A stretch of 14,593 nucleotides of DNA from JAGNZR01 sp051652785 (lineage in GTDB: Bacteria > Fusobacteriota > Fusobacteriia > Fusobacteriales > Fusobacteriaceae), in contig JBOFUX010000034.1 in assembly GCA_051652785.1 (NCBI GenBank), positions 1-14,593 on the forward strand, given 5' to 3'. Numbering within the stretch: position 1 is the first letter of the stretch; each line of letters starts with the position of its first letter. Both the position numbers and the translations under genes were made by a program. A model generated the notes under the pieces. That model searched no databases. It was not told where the DNA came from and worked only from the letters and a program-made list of their open reading frames with translations. Of the stretch, positions 14,248-14,593 are shown one piece after another.

Positions 14248-14593
14248 TGCTATTTAATATATCTGCCAATAATAAAGCTATAAAAATATCTTCTAGTGAG
14301 TTTAAGCTCGAAAAAGATTTACAGAGATTTGTAGAAGAAAACATTCAAGAATTTTTAAATTTAGAAATAGTGAAAAGTGAATTTACAGTGGAAAAATATA
14401 GAATTGACACTCTAGCTTTTGATAGGGAAAACAAAGCATTTGTAATTATAGAATATAAAAGAGGTTCAAGTTATAGTGTTATAGATCAAGGATACTCATA
14501 TCTATCAACTGCCTTAAATAATAAAGCTGAATTAATTTTAGAATACAATGAGAGATTAGAAAAAAATCTTAAAAGAGATGAAATAGATTGGAG
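14247..14593 (+). CDS. PD-(D/E)XK-like nuclease-fold protein, N-terminal part (runs off window)
   Basis: An open frame from an ATG at 14247 that overlaps the hsdS stop (TAATG) and continues to the window end; 115 residues are visible. GAGGTG (14233-14238) lies 8 bases upstream, so translation is probably coupled to hsdS. The segment RIDTLAFDRENKAFVIIEYKRG (52-73) has the D...E-x-K arrangement of the PD-(D/E)XK nuclease fold (D54, E69, K71), followed by IDQGYSYLSTAL, a pattern I associate with DUF5655/NucS-like proteins found near type I restriction-modification genes. It is far too short here to be HsdR, and no helicase motifs are seen so far. It may be an accessory nuclease of the locus. The remainder is outside the window. 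Confidence 0.75.
   Translation, partial: MLFNISANNKAIKISSSEFKLEKDLQRFVEENIQEFLNLEIVKSEFTVEKYRIDTLAFDRENKAFVIIEYKRGSSYSVIDQGYSYLSTALNNKAELILEYNERLEKNLKRDEIDW

Overview
The window looks like a very AT-rich bacterial chromosome segment. I think it comes from the Fusobacteriota (Fusobacterium or a close relative). This rests on the strong A/T bias, strict GGAGG-type ribosome binding sites, an amidase with an AMIN-like region, and an [FeFe] hydrogenase fused to rubrerythrin, which points to an anaerobe. The assignment is from memory and is not proven by any marker gene; a low-GC Clostridium relative is the main alternative.

Region 1 (1-403): a cold-shock protein gene on the + strand with its own terminator, then a hairpin that ends the opposing operon. 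Region 2 (404-5176, - strand): a tight five-gene operon, transcribed in the order cell-wall amidase, GerMN-domain membrane protein, yqeK (Ap4A hydrolase family), rnr (RNase R), smpB. It pairs envelope maintenance with RNA quality control; SmpB and RNase R both act in tmRNA ribosome rescue. Region 3 (5177-7529): a 354-base spacer, yajC on the - strand, and a divergent + strand pair made of a YycJ/WalJ-like metallo-beta-lactamase-fold hydrolase and a divergent uracil-DNA-glycosylase-fold protein. Well-formed sigma-70 type promoters with exact 17-base spacers face away from each other between yajC and the hydrolase gene. Region 4 (7530-10163, - strand): an ElaA-like acetyltransferase and a large modular protein with two ferredoxin clusters, an [FeFe] hydrogenase H-cluster domain, and a rubrerythrin carrying a rubredoxin-type zinc/iron knuckle at each end. 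An in-frame consensus Shine-Dalgarno plus ATG lies exactly at the hydrogenase/rubrerythrin junction, so the gene may also make free rubrerythrin.

Region 5 (10347-14593, + strand): an accessory defence-type locus, hsdM - fic - (two 40-base hairpin repeats) - hsdS - the start of a PD-(D/E)XK-like nuclease gene that runs off the window. HsdM and HsdS are the methyltransferase and specificity subunits of a type I restriction-modification system. The Fic protein is a probable AMP-transferase with its own inhibitory motif. No hsdR is visible; it may lie beyond 14593.

The points most worth a second look are the internal start inside the hydrogenase-rubrerythrin gene, the Fic gene and paired hairpin repeats embedded in the restriction-modification operon, and the uracil-DNA-glycosylase-like protein that lacks the family's usual catalytic and iron-sulphur residues.
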